This document shows positions 1-8,492 of a stretch of 23,108 bases of DNA, piece by piece (within the stretch, counting starts at the first letter, position 1; every line of letters begins with the position of its first letter). The notes under the pieces are model-generated. The model was not told the DNA's origin. It was given only the letters and a program-made list of their open reading frames with translations, and searched no databases. The stretch comes from JBDRHL01 sp043816955 (GTDB lineage Bacteria; Planctomycetota; Phycisphaerae; Sedimentisphaerales; CAYZTY01), in the NCBI GenBank assembly GCA_043816955.1, contig JBDRHL010000245.1, positions 1 through 23,108 of the forward strand, in the 5' to 3' direction. The translations under genes were made by a program, and so were the position numbers.

Positions 1-158
1 GGGGCAGGGAAAAGGGGGTTGGTTCAGTATTTCATCCCCAAACAGCAAAATATGTGCAGACAAAACACGATTCTTTTCTGCTGTAGCAATGTGTGATATT
101 TACTGAACTTTTACTCGAACCCGGGTCCTCTGGCACGCTATTGTTTGCTGATTATCTC

Positions 159-187
159 TTGACCCAAACTGCTGCTGATGCTTTAAT
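159..187 (+). promoter_or_regulatory. Sigma70-like promoter of the aminotransferase gene
   Basis: A -35 box TTGACC (159-164) is separated by exactly 17 bp from a -10 box TTTAAT (182-187), each matching the consensus at 5 of 6 bases. Transcription would begin near 194, giving a leader of about 37 nt before the ATG at 231. This also argues against translation starting at 93. No experimental support is available. Confidence 0.5.
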
Positions 188-230
188 ATCCTCGTTTTGT
201 GGTTTATTTGATGCCGAAAGGGACAAAAGC

Positions 231-1415
231 ATGAAGATAAGCAAGCGAGCCCAGGCTGTACCGCCCTCAGCTACAATTGCGGTCACCGCGCGTGCAAAGG
301 AAATGAAAGCCCAGGGAGTTGATATTGTAAGTTTCGGTGCCGGCGAGCCTGATTTTGACACACCGGATTATATTAAAAAGGCCGCTATCGACGCCCTCAA
401 CGCCGGGCAGACAAAATACACCGCAGCAGCGGGAGTGCCCGAGCTGCGAAAAGCTATCGCTGAAAAACTTAAAAGAGACAACGGCTTGAATTATACACCT
501 GAGCAGGTAATCGTGAATCTCGGCGCTAAGCACTCGGTTTATGAGGCTATGCAGGCAGTTCTGGATCCTGGCGATGAGGTGATATTGCCGACTCCGTACT
601 GGGTAACTTATCCGGAGACAATTAAACTCGCCGACGCGGAAATGAAAGTTGTCCGGACCGAAGAGTCCGACGGCTACAAACTGACACCCCGGCAGCTGGA
701 AGCAGCCATAAACAAAAAAACCGCCATGCTTCTGATTAACTCACCCAACAACCCCGGCGGCTTTTCATACACGCAGGAGGAGCTGTCTGCTCTTGCTGAC
801 GTTCTCAGGGATACCGGTATAATGGTTCTGTCGGACGAGATATACGAGAAACTTGTCTATGGCGATACCAGATTTGTCAGTTTTGCGTCACTGAGTGAAG
901 ATGCCTACAATCGCACTTTAACGATTAACGGCTTGAGCAAGGCATTCTCGATGACAGGCTGGCGCCTGGGTTATACGGCAGGGCCGCTCGACGTGATTAA
1001 GGCAATGGGAAGACTGCAGTCACACATGACATCCAATCCGGTTACCTTCGCTCAGACAGCCGCTATTGAGGCTCTGCGAAAACCCGAAGATGAAGTCGAA
1101 AAAATGCGGGTCGAGTTCGAAAAACGCGGAGAATATATGTCAAAACGCCTTAACTCAATGAAAAGCGTTAACTGTCACAAACCAACCGGTGCTTTTTACT
1201 GTTTTCCGGACGTCTCAGGCAGCTATGGCAGAAACATCGGAGGCGCTCAGATAAACGGCAGCATGGATTTTGCCAAAGCTTTGCTTGAGCAGACCAAAGT
1301 CGCCCTAGTGCCAGGCCTGCCGTTTGGCTGCGACAACAATGTAAGACTTAGCTTTGCTACGTCAATGGAACAGATAAAAAAAGGACTCGATCGACTGGAA
1401 AAATGGCTTGCATAG
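231..1415 (+). CDS. Class I PLP-dependent aminotransferase (aspartate aminotransferase type)
   Basis: Predicted 394-residue cytoplasmic aminotransferase, probably moving the amino group between aspartate and 2-oxoglutarate. The exact substrate cannot be read from sequence. Visible family residues: Tyr123 in TPYW, Asn174 in SPNNPGG, Asp202 in SDEIY (pairs with the pyridine nitrogen), Lys237 in NGLSKAFSMTGW (forms the Schiff base with PLP), Arg245, and Arg372 in NNVRLSFA (binds the substrate alpha-carboxylate). The usual NPTG is NPGG here, a small departure. I chose the ATG at 231 because a purine-rich AAAGGGA lies 8 nt upstream, the length then matches the family, and a promoter at 159-187 lies inside the longer frame that opens at 93. 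The gene appears monocistronic; the next gene starts 159 nt downstream. Class assignment is firm; an aspartate/prephenate or similar aminotransferase remains possible. Confidence 0.93.
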   Translation: MKISKRAQAVPPSATIAVTARAKEMKAQGVDIVSFGAGEPDFDTPDYIKKAAIDALNAGQTKYTAAAGVPELRKAIAEKLKRDNGLNYTPEQVIVNLGAKHSVYEAMQAVLDPGDEVILPTPYWVTYPETIKLADAEMKVVRTEESDGYKLTPRQLEAAINKKTAMLLINSPNNPGGFSYTQEELSALADVLRDTGIMVLSDEIYEKLVYGDTRFVSFASLSEDAYNRTLTINGLSKAFSMTGWRLGYTAGPLDVIKAMGRLQSHMTSNPVTFAQTAAIEALRKPEDEVEKMRVEFEKRGEYMSKRLNSMKSVNCHKPTGAFYCFPDVSGSYGRNIGGAQINGSMDFAKALLEQTKVALVPGLPFGCDNNVRLSFATSMEQIKKGLDRLEKWLA

Positions 1416-1574
1416 GGCCGGAAAGATGCCGAACAGGATGTTTCTGTTCCAGTGCAGACAGCCGGATAATTTGTTTTGGAATATTCGGATTTTTGCCAAC
1501 ACTTTTCCGTCCGAAAGCGTCTAACATTGCAGCCGGGAAAAAAGTGAAGCGGTGTCCAGCAATCGGAGATGTAA

Positions 1575-2135
1575 GTGCTGCAAAAATCGCATCCACATAA
1601 TTATGACCGATCTCACAGGAAGAACCGGCAGACGTACGAAGCAATAATTTGTGAAAACTACAGGAAGATATATCGTTTTATGGTATACCTGACAAATGAC
1701 TCGATTCTCGCCGAAGACCTTACACAGGAGACCTTCGCTGCTGCCTGGGCTGATCTGGTGAACTACAGGTCGAAAGCTGCGATGAGAACATGGCTCCACC
1801 GCATCGCATATAATAAGTTTATCGACTCAAAACGCAAGCTTAAGCGGAGTGAGAATTTTACCGCCGTTCTGAAAGAGCGGGCGGGCGACACACAGATGAC
1901 AGCCTTTAATCCCCTCAAACGCCTTATTACCGAAGAAACATCGTTAATCCTGCTGAAGGCTCTCCATCGGCTGGAGAAATCTGACTATGTGACGGTTGTT
2001 CTTCACTACATACAGGGGCTCAGCTTCCGGCAGATGTCAAAAATACTCCAGGAACCTGTGGGAACTATAAAATGGCGAACAAGCAAAGCTCTAAAAGAAC
2101 TAAAAAAACTCTTAACTGACAAGGTAAATCCGTGA
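1575..2135 (+). CDS. ECF-family RNA polymerase sigma factor
   Basis: Predicted 186-residue sigma70-family factor of the extracytoplasmic-function type, which directs RNA polymerase to a small regulon. Region 2 covers about residues 22-85, with the core-binding and -10 signature AEDLTQETFAAAW followed by RTWLHRIAYNKFIDSKRK. Region 4 covers about 124-181 and contains a helix-turn-helix with SFRQMSKILQEPVGTIKWR, which reads the -35 element. Regions 1 and 3 are missing, as expected for ECF factors. The start is a GTG with GGAGA 5 nt upstream; no ATG in this frame would keep region 2 intact. Its stop overlaps the next start as GTGA, so the downstream membrane protein is probably translationally coupled and is likely its anti-sigma factor. 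The ECF subgroup is not identified. Confidence 0.92.
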   Translation: MLQKSHPHNYDRSHRKNRQTYEAIICENYRKIYRFMVYLTNDSILAEDLTQETFAAAWADLVNYRSKAAMRTWLHRIAYNKFIDSKRKLKRSENFTAVLKERAGDTQMTAFNPLKRLITEETSLILLKALHRLEKSDYVTVVLHYIQGLSFRQMSKILQEPVGTIKWRTSKALKELKKLLTDKVNP

Positions 2136-2554
2136 ACGAGAAAAAACAATACAATTTGCAAAATGTGACTTCACGATCACTAAAAGCTGCCTTGCGAGGC
2201 CTTTCTGATATTGATTTTCCTGACACTTTGAAGGCAAGGCTCATCGCGGCGATTCCCGATAATTGTCTTCATGCTCCTCGCCGGCACTGTGTACAATGGT
2301 ACTTCAAGACCTGGGGACTGGGCACCGCTATTGCGGCAGTACTTCTTTTTGTTTTGATACTAGTGGTAACCTACGGCTCAATCCTTCCGGCAGGTGGCTC
2401 CGTAATCGATTGGAATGATCGTCCAACGGATTTGAACGACCGCCCTGTCGAATTGATTAACAAGCATTCGGCCTTACAGCGCAGAACGATGCAGTATGCT
2501 ATGGCTGACCAGAATAACATAGGCCTGGCAAGCTCCGCATTATGTGTCCCTTAG
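2132..2554 (+). CDS. Single-pass membrane protein, probable anti-sigma factor
   Basis: Predicted 140-residue protein with a cytoplasmic N-terminal part of about 60 residues, one hydrophobic segment at about 62-84 (GTAIAAVLLFVLILVVTYGS) and a short outer tail of about 55 residues. I recognise no named family. The role is inferred from context: it starts with a GTG inside the stop of the ECF sigma gene (GTGA overlap), the usual layout for a sigma factor and its membrane-bound antagonist. The classic zinc anti-sigma motif (HxxxCxxC) is absent; only isolated cysteines (45, 53) lie in the N-terminal part. If it is an anti-sigma factor, it belongs to a non-ZAS type. The tail carries a short repeat-like NDRPTDLNDRP. 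Confidence 0.65.
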   Translation: MNEKKQYNLQNVTSRSLKAALRGLSDIDFPDTLKARLIAAIPDNCLHAPRRHCVQWYFKTWGLGTAIAAVLLFVLILVVTYGSILPAGGSVIDWNDRPTDLNDRPVELINKHSALQRRTMQYAMADQNNIGLASSALCVP

Positions 2555-2578
2555 CGGGCCGGATTGTGGATAACAAAC

Positions 2579-2607
2579 TTAACGAAACGACTTTCGAGTG
2601 TTATAAT
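2579..2607 (+). promoter_or_regulatory. Sigma70-like promoter upstream of the GT-C-like gene
   Basis: A perfect -10 box TATAAT (2602-2607) lies 17 bp after a -35-like TTAACG (2579-2584, 4 of 6 matches). It sits in the 106-nt gap before the membrane-protein gene starting at 2661, suggesting that the GT-C/GT2 pair is transcribed separately from the sigma/anti-sigma pair. Confidence 0.5.
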
Positions 2608-2660
2608 CACCGGAGTTGATAAGCTTGTAGAATTGCTGAAATGTGGGAGTAGATTCAAAA

Positions 2661-5069
2661 ATGAATGATTCACACGAGACAGAAATAAAACAAAAACATG
2701 CGCTGTCCGGCTGGCCGATGGTGCTCTTCTGGCTGATTATGTTCATTTTTGCAGGACACGCCTCAACCCACATGGTTGGTGCTGGAGACACCTGGGTCGC
2801 AATGGCCTGCGGGAGACACTTCATAAATCATGGTGTCGATACAGTGGAACCTTTCAGTGCTAATTCACATCGGCCGGGCCCTACGCAGGAGGAAATCGAT
2901 TCCTGGCCGGGATTCGCCCGGACGATTGCCAAACACTTTGATATCGAGACGATAAGGTACTGGCATCCTACCGGGTGGGTTAACCAGAACTGGCTCACAC
3001 ATGTGATATTCTATTGGCTCGTCAATACCTTTAACAAGGATTTCAGCACGGCGACTTTTGAACACGGGGAATTTAATATTCTTGTATACTGGAAGTTCGC
3101 AATCTACATAATTACCGTTATTACCGTTTTCTATACCGCCCGACTGATCAGAGTAAATCCCGCCCTGGCGGCCACGTTTGCAGCTTTTGCCATGTTTGTC
3201 GCACGAAGCTTTCTGGACATCCGTCCCCAGGGATTTACGAATATGCTTGTTGCTGTTTTTCTCTTCCTGCTTGTCCTGACCACGTATCGACACTATCTGT
3301 ACATCTGGCTTGTTGTGCCCCTTGTGGTCTTCTGGTGTAATGTCCACGGAGGATATATTTACGTTTTTATCATGCTCGTACCATTCATTGGTTGGCACCT
3401 CGTGATGATTATTGGAAATGCACTGTTGAAAAAACACCATATCCAGCCCAAAGGACGTCTGATTGCAATCGGTCCCAAAGGCGTCACACATGCAATTGCT
3501 GCTTTTGTCGTTGCCTTCATAGCGACTATAGTTTTCAATCCGTTTCACCTGACTAATCTTACCCACACCTATGAAGTAAGCTTCAGCGCCCACGCCGAGA
3601 TGTGGAGAACTGTCAACGAATGGCACCCGGCCTTTGAATGGTCCAATCCCGTCGGCACAGGCATCCCGTTTCTTATAATGTTTATCATGGCGCTGCTCAT
3701 TTTACCCGTCTGGCTGATAATTATTCCTACAGGACCCAGGATCACTGCAGTTCGTTCAAAACATCAGCGGGTGCGAACTAAACCTCCTTCAGTTGATGAG
3801 TACGAATGGCCTAGAATCGATGTCGCCCTGATATTTATTGCGGCCCTGACTGTTTACATGGCCTACAGATCAAGGCGATTCATACCTATAGCTGCTATTG
3901 CTGCCTGCCCCCTGACGGCTATGATGCTTGATCAGATCGTACGAATGATCAGTGCTGTTGCAAATTTCAAGAAAGCAAAAGGTCTTGTCGTTTCACCCAT
4001 GCCCCGCCAAATGCAGGTATTTGCCTGTACCGCCGCGATTGCCGCTGTGCTGGTCTTTGGCACTTGGTGGGGATTAAAGTATAAGCGCATTTATCTTGAT
4101 CCGTGGGGAGACGATTCTAGACTTGCCTCGGTCTTCATGAGGATGACCGCCTCCCATGCCAAGCCGTTCTATGCGATGAATTTTATCCGGGATAACAAAA
4201 TATCCGGCAAAATGTTCAACTATTGGACTGAAGGCGGATTCATTGCCTGGGGACAGGATCCGGACCCCAATACCGGAAAGACTCCTTTGCAGCTTTTTAT
4301 GGATGGGCGCGCCCAGGCCGCGTACAACACCGACGCCTATAACCGCTGGCAGGCAATCATGATGGGAGGGCCCGAGTCATATAAAGTCAGGAGGCTGGCG
4401 GGAAGAAAACCTACAGCCAAAGAGTTTGAAAAAATCGGTGAATGGATCAGCGAAGAGCTTCGAAAAAACAATGTCTGGGTTACACTCATGCCCGCCGCCC
4501 AATTTAGTAGTGACTTTGTAATGGGGCTGGAACATAACCCCGATTGGCGGATCGTTTTCATGAACAACGGCCAGAAACTCTTCGTTGATGTCAAAACCGA
4601 ACAAGGCGAGAAGCTGTATAAGGGACTTTTCGACGGAACAACCGTCAACAGTGATGACTTCTCAAGGCTGCTTACGCTTTCTCACAATTTGCTGCGCATA
4701 GGTGACAGGAGAATTCTCGAAGGAGCATTTGCCGCCGCAGCACAGGCCTTTCAGTTAGATCCTTCAAGAATGCCTATTGCCGAGATATTTCTCGCAGGAA
4801 ACCTGGGAATGCAGCAGGAGGCAGACCGGTTCTGCGAAAGCTTCGTGCAGGACTTTATAAACAAAAAAAATGAGTACGAAAAAAGGAATGGCTACGCCAG
4901 AAGGCTCAGGGCTGCTGTAATCACAAGCGAACGACTGACAAAAAGCTATGCGGACAAGGCAGGAAAAGCGGATGATCCTGAAAGTGAGGGACGCAAAAGG
5001 TTCTATGCCTCTCGAATGAATGAATTTGTCAGGGAATTAATGCCTGTCAGTGCGGGTCAGAGGTGGTGA
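2661..5069 (+). CDS. Polytopic membrane protein, GT-C-like glycosyltransferase candidate
   Basis: Predicted 802-residue integral membrane protein with roughly 10 or 11 hydrophobic segments between residues 18 and 470, then a soluble C-terminal part of about 330 residues. Features recalling GT-C transferases that use polyprenyl-phosphate sugars are an acidic motif in the first outer loop (GAGDTWVAMACGR, about 40-52), WVNQNWLTHVIFYWL (106-120), and a post-membrane segment FNYWTEGGFIAW followed by LFMDGRAQAAY (about 539-555). No named family is certain. I preferred ATG 2661 over the in-frame GTG at 2643; a GGGAG lies upstream, though at a long spacing. The gene ends 2 nt before the GT2 start, so the two are probably coupled. 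The GT2 enzyme could make the lipid-linked sugar this protein transfers. The C-terminal region may contain helical, TPR-like repeats, but I cannot confirm this. Confidence 0.7.
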   Translation: MNDSHETEIKQKHALSGWPMVLFWLIMFIFAGHASTHMVGAGDTWVAMACGRHFINHGVDTVEPFSANSHRPGPTQEEIDSWPGFARTIAKHFDIETIRYWHPTGWVNQNWLTHVIFYWLVNTFNKDFSTATFEHGEFNILVYWKFAIYIITVITVFYTARLIRVNPALAATFAAFAMFVARSFLDIRPQGFTNMLVAVFLFLLVLTTYRHYLYIWLVVPLVVFWCNVHGGYIYVFIMLVPFIGWHLVMIIGNALLKKHHIQPKGRLIAIGPKGVTHAIAAFVVAFIATIVFNPFHLTNLTHTYEVSFSAHAEMWRTVNEWHPAFEWSNPVGTGIPFLIMFIMALLILPVWLIIIPTGPRITAVRSKHQRVRTKPPSVDEYEWPRIDVALIFIAALTVYMAYRSRRFIPIAAIAACPLTAMMLDQIVRMISAVANFKKAKGLVVSPMPRQMQVFACTAAIAAVLVFGTWWGLKYKRIYLDPWGDDSRLASVFMRMTASHAKPFYAMNFIRDNKISGKMFNYWTEGGFIAWGQDPDPNTGKTPLQLFMDGRAQAAYNTDAYNRWQAIMMGGPESYKVRRLAGRKPTAKEFEKIGEWISEELRKNNVWVTLMPAAQFSSDFVMGLEHNPDWRIVFMNNGQKLFVDVKTEQGEKLYKGLFDGTTVNSDDFSRLLTLSHNLLRIGDRRILEGAFAAAAQAFQLDPSRMPIAEIFLAGNLGMQQEADRFCESFVQDFINKKNEYEKRNGYARRLRAAVITSERLTKSYADKAGKADDPESEGRKRFYASRMNEFVRELMPVSAGQRW

Positions 5070-5071
5070 AT

Positions 5072-5785
5072 ATGAGCCATGACAAAAACGTTTCAGTTAC
5101 TGTTTTTTTCCCCTGCCACAATGAACAGGAAAACGTCGCACGGACCGCCCGCCAGGCACTTGATGTATTAAGCAGAATCTCAAATGACTACGAAGTTATC
5201 ATAGTGGATGACGGCAGTACCGATCTGACCGGTAAAATCTCAGACGATCTTGCCAACGAAAACAACAATATCAAAGTGGTTCACCATGAAGTTAATAAAG
5301 GCTACGGGGCCGCCCTGCAATCAGGCTTCAGGGCGGCGACAAAGAACCTGGTGTTCTATACTGATGGTGACGGACAGTTTGACATCAACGAAATGCCGGC
5401 ACTGATTCCCCTGATGCAGGACTTTGATATTGTCTCCTGCTACAGGCTTAATCGCCGTGAAGGACTTATGCGAAAGCTGAACGCCTGGGCGTGGACAAAA
5501 CTTGTATGCTTCATTTTCAAAATGAAAATCCGTGACATTGATTGTGCTTTCAAACTTTTCAAACGTGAAATTTTTGATAATATTCAGATGCAAAGCACCG
5601 GTGCCCTCATCGATACTGAAATTCTTGCAAGAGCAATTCGAAAAGGCTACCGCATCACGCAGAGCCCGGTTCACCATTACCCAAGAGTCGCCGGGACCCA
5701 ATCCGGGGCGAATATCTCCGTTATACTCAGGGCTTTTAAGGAATTGTTCAAACTCAAAGACCAGATAGCAAAGGATACGCAATAA
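5072..5785 (+). CDS. GT2-family glycosyltransferase, dolichol-phosphate-mannose-synthase-like
   Basis: Predicted 237-residue family 2 glycosyltransferase with a GT-A fold. Visible motifs: FFPCHNEQENV near the N-terminus, IIVDDGST (43-50) for nucleotide-sugar binding, GYGAALQSGFRAA (78-90), and the metal-binding DXD as TDGDGQFD (97-104). The segment DIDCAFKLFKREI is typical of DPM1-like enzymes, which load a sugar onto polyprenyl phosphate at the inner face of the membrane. There is no C-terminal membrane anchor, so it would act as a soluble or peripheral enzyme. ATG 5072 is preferred over GTG 5063 because AGGTGG lies 5 nt upstream and the start directly follows the preceding stop (2 nt gap). 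The neighbouring GT-C-like protein is the likely partner. Sugar and lipid specificity are unknown. Confidence 0.9.
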   Translation: MSHDKNVSVTVFFPCHNEQENVARTARQALDVLSRISNDYEVIIVDDGSTDLTGKISDDLANENNNIKVVHHEVNKGYGAALQSGFRAATKNLVFYTDGDGQFDINEMPALIPLMQDFDIVSCYRLNRREGLMRKLNAWAWTKLVCFIFKMKIRDIDCAFKLFKREIFDNIQMQSTGALIDTEILARAIRKGYRITQSPVHHYPRVAGTQSGANISVILRAFKELFKLKDQIAKDTQ

Positions 5786-6023
5786 TAACACTCCCCCCCT
5801 TTAGGGGGCACAGGTTGCGTCACGATGTGTCTTATTAGCGGGTTTTCTTCAAAGAGGGTTTTTTCTGTCCCCTTTTCTTTTATACATAACCGATCCTCTT
5901 AAAAGGGTTTATCGACATTCCAAAGATCATACGTGATTAGTTCGTTAAGCCGGGTGACTTTTTGGCCGAGTTTAATCAGTACGTGCGTTGTGATATTTCG
6001 TGTTTCTTGCGCGAAAGGATCGT
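5786..6023 (+). other. Intergenic region before the pilT-like gene
   Basis: This 238-nt gap holds no convincing gene. A short G:C hairpin (CCCCC, loop TTTA, GGGGG; 5795-5808) follows the GT2 stop, but without a T-run it is weak as an intrinsic terminator. I found no clear -35/-10 pair for the downstream gene. Confidence 0.5.
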
Positions 6024-7109
6024 ATGGTGGGCAGAATTGAAGAAATACTTGCTTCGGCGGTAGAGAGGAATGCCTCGGATATACACATAAATGTGGGGCT
6101 GGCTCCGATAGTGCGTATTAACACGGAGCTTTTGGAAATGCAGTGTCCTGTAGTAACTCAGGATGAGGCGGAGGAAATTGTAAAGGAAATGACCAGCCAG
6201 CAACGCTTCAACACGCTGCTTACCGAGCGTGATCTTGATTTTTCTGTAACTGGCCGAAACGGCACACGTTTTCGTGTAAACGCACATTTTCAGCGTGAGA
6301 CGCTGGCGCTGTCATTTCGTGCGATAGCCGATACCGTGCCGAGCCCACAGGAGCTTCATCTGCCTGAGATAGTATCCCGACTTGCGGAACTTCCACGCGG
6401 TCTTGTACTTGTAACCGGCCACACCGGTTCGGGCAAAAGCACAACCCTTGCTTCAATGATCGGCCAGATTAATCAGAGGCATCGCAGGCATGTTATCACA
6501 CTTGAAGATCCGATTGAATATCTTATTAGGAACGACCACAGTATTATTGAGCAGCGGGAGATAGGTTCAGATTGTCCGAATTTTCCATCAGGGTTGCGTC
6601 ATGCTCTGCGCCAGGACCCAGATATTATCCTGGTCGGTGAGATGCGTGATCTTGAGACAACCGGTGCAACGATCACCGCTGCCGAAACCGGTCATCTTGT
6701 GTTGAGCACATTACACACGATCAACGCTTCGCAGACGATTGAGCGGATAATCGATATCTATCCGACAGGGCAGCAGAATCAGATTCGTACCATGCTTGCA
6801 AATACACTCTGTGCGGTGATTTCACAGACATTGTTCAAACGGGCTGATCAGCCCGGGATGGTTCCTTGCGCAGAGATACTTTTGTGTACCCCTGCTGTGA
6901 AAAACTGCATTCGAGAGAACAGGATTTTTGAAATACCGAATATTATTGATACGGCGCGCAGGCAGGGAATGCAGAGTATGGATTTCAGTATCGCCGATGT
7001 GTTCAGCAAAGGCTATATCGACAGGCAGGATGCTATTGCATATGCAGTTGATCCTGCAAGAATGGAGAAAACTCTCCAGCGGGCGCCTCTGACAGCAGTT
7101 GCAGTGTAA
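6024..7109 (+). CDS. pilT: PilT-family twitching-motility / secretion ATPase
   Basis: Predicted 361-residue hexameric ATPase of the type II/IV secretion superfamily. PilT members power retraction of type IV pili at the inner membrane. All core boxes are present: Walker A GHTGSGKST (132-140), Asp box ITLEDPIEY (158-166), Walker B DPDIILVGEMRD (198-209) and His box GHLVLSTLHT (223-232). The N-terminal domain shows DFSVTGRNGTRFRVNAHFQR. The C-terminal PilT hallmark AIRNLIRE is altered to AVKNCIREN (291-299), so it may be a PilT paralogue rather than the main retraction motor. ATG 6024 was chosen over GTG 6000 because AAAGGA lies 5 nt upstream. No other pilus gene is nearby and the gene appears monocistronic; it converges on the epimerase gene with a 17-nt gap. 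Confidence 0.9.
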   Translation: MVGRIEEILASAVERNASDIHINVGLAPIVRINTELLEMQCPVVTQDEAEEIVKEMTSQQRFNTLLTERDLDFSVTGRNGTRFRVNAHFQRETLALSFRAIADTVPSPQELHLPEIVSRLAELPRGLVLVTGHTGSGKSTTLASMIGQINQRHRRHVITLEDPIEYLIRNDHSIIEQREIGSDCPNFPSGLRHALRQDPDIILVGEMRDLETTGATITAAETGHLVLSTLHTINASQTIERIIDIYPTGQQNQIRTMLANTLCAVISQTLFKRADQPGMVPCAEILLCTPAVKNCIRENRIFEIPNIIDTARRQGMQSMDFSIADVFSKGYIDRQDAIAYAVDPARMEKTLQRAPLTAVAV

Positions 7110-7126
7110 CGCAGGTTCGATGCAGT

Positions 7127-8074
7127 TTATTTATCCTCACGCCTCAGCCATGCGACAAATTTTTCTAAACCCTCCTGGATGGTTGTTCGAGGACTATAAC
7201 CCAGGTCCTCTGCCGCTCTGGTAATATCAGCAAACGTACGGTCAACGTCCCCCGGCTGAACAGGGGCAAATTGCTTTTTTGCTTTTTTGCCGAGGGCTTT
7301 TTCGATGTGTTTAATCAACTCACTCAGCGCAATGGGTTGGGATTCACCGAGGTTGTAAATGTTGTAACCGCTGCACCGCTGCATCGCTGAGATGACCCCA
7401 TCAATAACATCGTCGATATATGTGAAATCGCGCATCATGGTGCCGTCACCGTAGATTGGTATGGATTTGTTCTGTTCGATAAGCCTGGCAAACTTGTGTA
7501 TCGCAAGATCAGGCCTTTGGCGCGGCCCGTAAACGGTGAAGAAACGCAGAGACGTTATTGAAATCTGATAAAGATGGTAATATGTGTGGCAAATAAGTTC
7601 ACAGGCCTTCTTTGTGGCTGCATACGGTGAAATCGGAGAGTCAACGTTATCATTTTCTGCGAAGGGGATTTTTTTATTGTTGCCATAAATGCTCGAACTC
7701 GAAGCAAAGATAAACTTTTTTACATTGTGCTTTCTGGCGGCTTCAAGGCACCGGACCGTGCCGTTTATGTTAACATCGGCATACAGGCCCGGCTGCTCGA
7801 TCGAAGGGCGAACACCGGCTTTGGCAGCAAGGTGAACAATTATGTCGATATTCCTGCCCGCAGCTCGTTCGATTGCGATGGTATTGCGAATGTCCGCTTC
7901 TATCAGCTCGAAACTGCTGTTCTGCAGGCAAACCCTGATATTCTCGCGTTTGATCTGAGGATCATAGAAATCATCAAAGTTATCGAACCCGAGTACTTCC
8001 CAGCCATTCCGGAGAAGCCTTTCGCACAGATGTGAACCGATAAAGCCCGCCGCGCCGGTGATAAGTGCTTTCAT
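7127..8074 (-). CDS. NAD-dependent sugar epimerase, probable UDP-glucuronate 4-epimerase
   Basis: Predicted 315-residue extended short-chain dehydrogenase/reductase. The Rossmann signature GAAGFIG is at 7-13, the catalytic Ser lies in ASSSSIYG (124-131), and Tyr151/Lys155 form YAATK. The stretch RFFTVYGPRQRPDLAIHKF is characteristic of UDP-glucuronate 4-epimerases, which interconvert UDP-glucuronate and UDP-galacturonate. This fits the UDP-glucose dehydrogenase two genes upstream: UDP-Glc to UDP-GlcA to UDP-GalA for a surface polysaccharide. A GAAGG lies about 9 nt before the ATG. It is the last gene of a minus-strand run starting at the NusG-like gene. A different UDP-sugar 4-epimerase is possible, but the operon context favours the uronate. 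Confidence 0.88.
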   Translation of the reverse strand: MKALITGAAGFIGSHLCERLLRNGWEVLGFDNFDDFYDPQIKRENIRVCLQNSSFELIEADIRNTIAIERAAGRNIDIIVHLAAKAGVRPSIEQPGLYADVNINGTVRCLEAARKHNVKKFIFASSSSIYGNNKKIPFAENDNVDSPISPYAATKKACELICHTYYHLYQISITSLRFFTVYGPRQRPDLAIHKFARLIEQNKSIPIYGDGTMMRDFTYIDDVIDGVISAMQRCSGYNIYNLGESQPIALSELIKHIEKALGKKAKKQFAPVQPGDVDRTFADITRAAEDLGYSPRTTIQEGLEKFVAWLRREDK

Positions 8075-8111
8075 GTTACACTGCCTTCAAATCAGATATT
8101 CAAGCCGGTTG

Positions 8112-8477
8112 TTATGCGCAATAGACAATGACTGCTCCTATCAGCAAAGCTGCCAAAAGGGCAATCTCTTTGGACAGGATGGATCTGTTTTGGAACCATT
8201 GCATTATGGCAGTTGATTTTTCCAGTCTGATGCTGAATATCATCAGAGAAGTGAGCAGAAGGACTATGCCGATGATTATTATGCCGGTCGGCACACGGCA
8301 AGAGGATGCACCGATGAGGAAAATAACTGCCAAAACAAGTCTTATCAGCGCGATGACGTAAATGCGTTTGCCTTTCCTGAAGAATCTAAGCATTCTGTCG
8401 ATAAGTAACGGCTTTATCATAAGCAGCAAAGAACAGAAAATTATAAATATTCCGACAATTCTTATTCCCAGCGGCAT
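8112..8477 (-). CDS. Small four-helix membrane protein of unknown function
   Basis: Predicted 121-residue, very hydrophobic protein with four likely membrane segments (about 4-22, 39-58, 62-82, 102-120) separated by short basic loops (RMLRFFRKGKR). No catalytic motif or named family is recognised. Initiation is well supported: AAGGAG lies 7 nt before the ATG. It lies 15 nt downstream of the UDP-glucose dehydrogenase gene and 37 nt upstream of the epimerase gene, so it is surely co-transcribed with them. It could be an accessory subunit of polysaccharide synthesis or export, but nothing in the sequence shows that. Confidence 0.75.
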   Translation of the reverse strand: MPLGIRIVGIFIIFCSLLLMIKPLLIDRMLRFFRKGKRIYVIALIRLVLAVIFLIGASSCRVPTGIIIIGIVLLLTSLMIFSIRLEKSTAIMQWFQNRSILSKEIALLAALLIGAVIVYCA

Positions 8478-8492
8478 AGAGTATCTCCTTGT

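Noticed and set aside
93..230. N-terminal extension of the aminotransferase by 46 residues
   Set aside because: A good promoter lies inside it at 159-187, a ribosome site precedes ATG 231, and the shorter protein matches family length.
1431..1449. Hairpin GAACAG/CTGTTC after the aminotransferase
   Set aside because: Six-bp stem without a T-run; too weak to call a terminator.
2865..3626. Long minus-strand frame of 253 codons
   Set aside because: It is antisense to the GT-C-like gene, has no recognisable domain and reads as a shadow of the coding strand.
5795..5808. G:C hairpin after the GT2 gene as a terminator
   Set aside because: Only five pairs and no T-run follows.
6056..6063. GGCGGTAG, identical to the RfaH ops core
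   Set aside because: It lies inside the pilT-like coding region, far from the NusG-like operon and on the other strand; an 8-mer match is expected by chance in a window this size.
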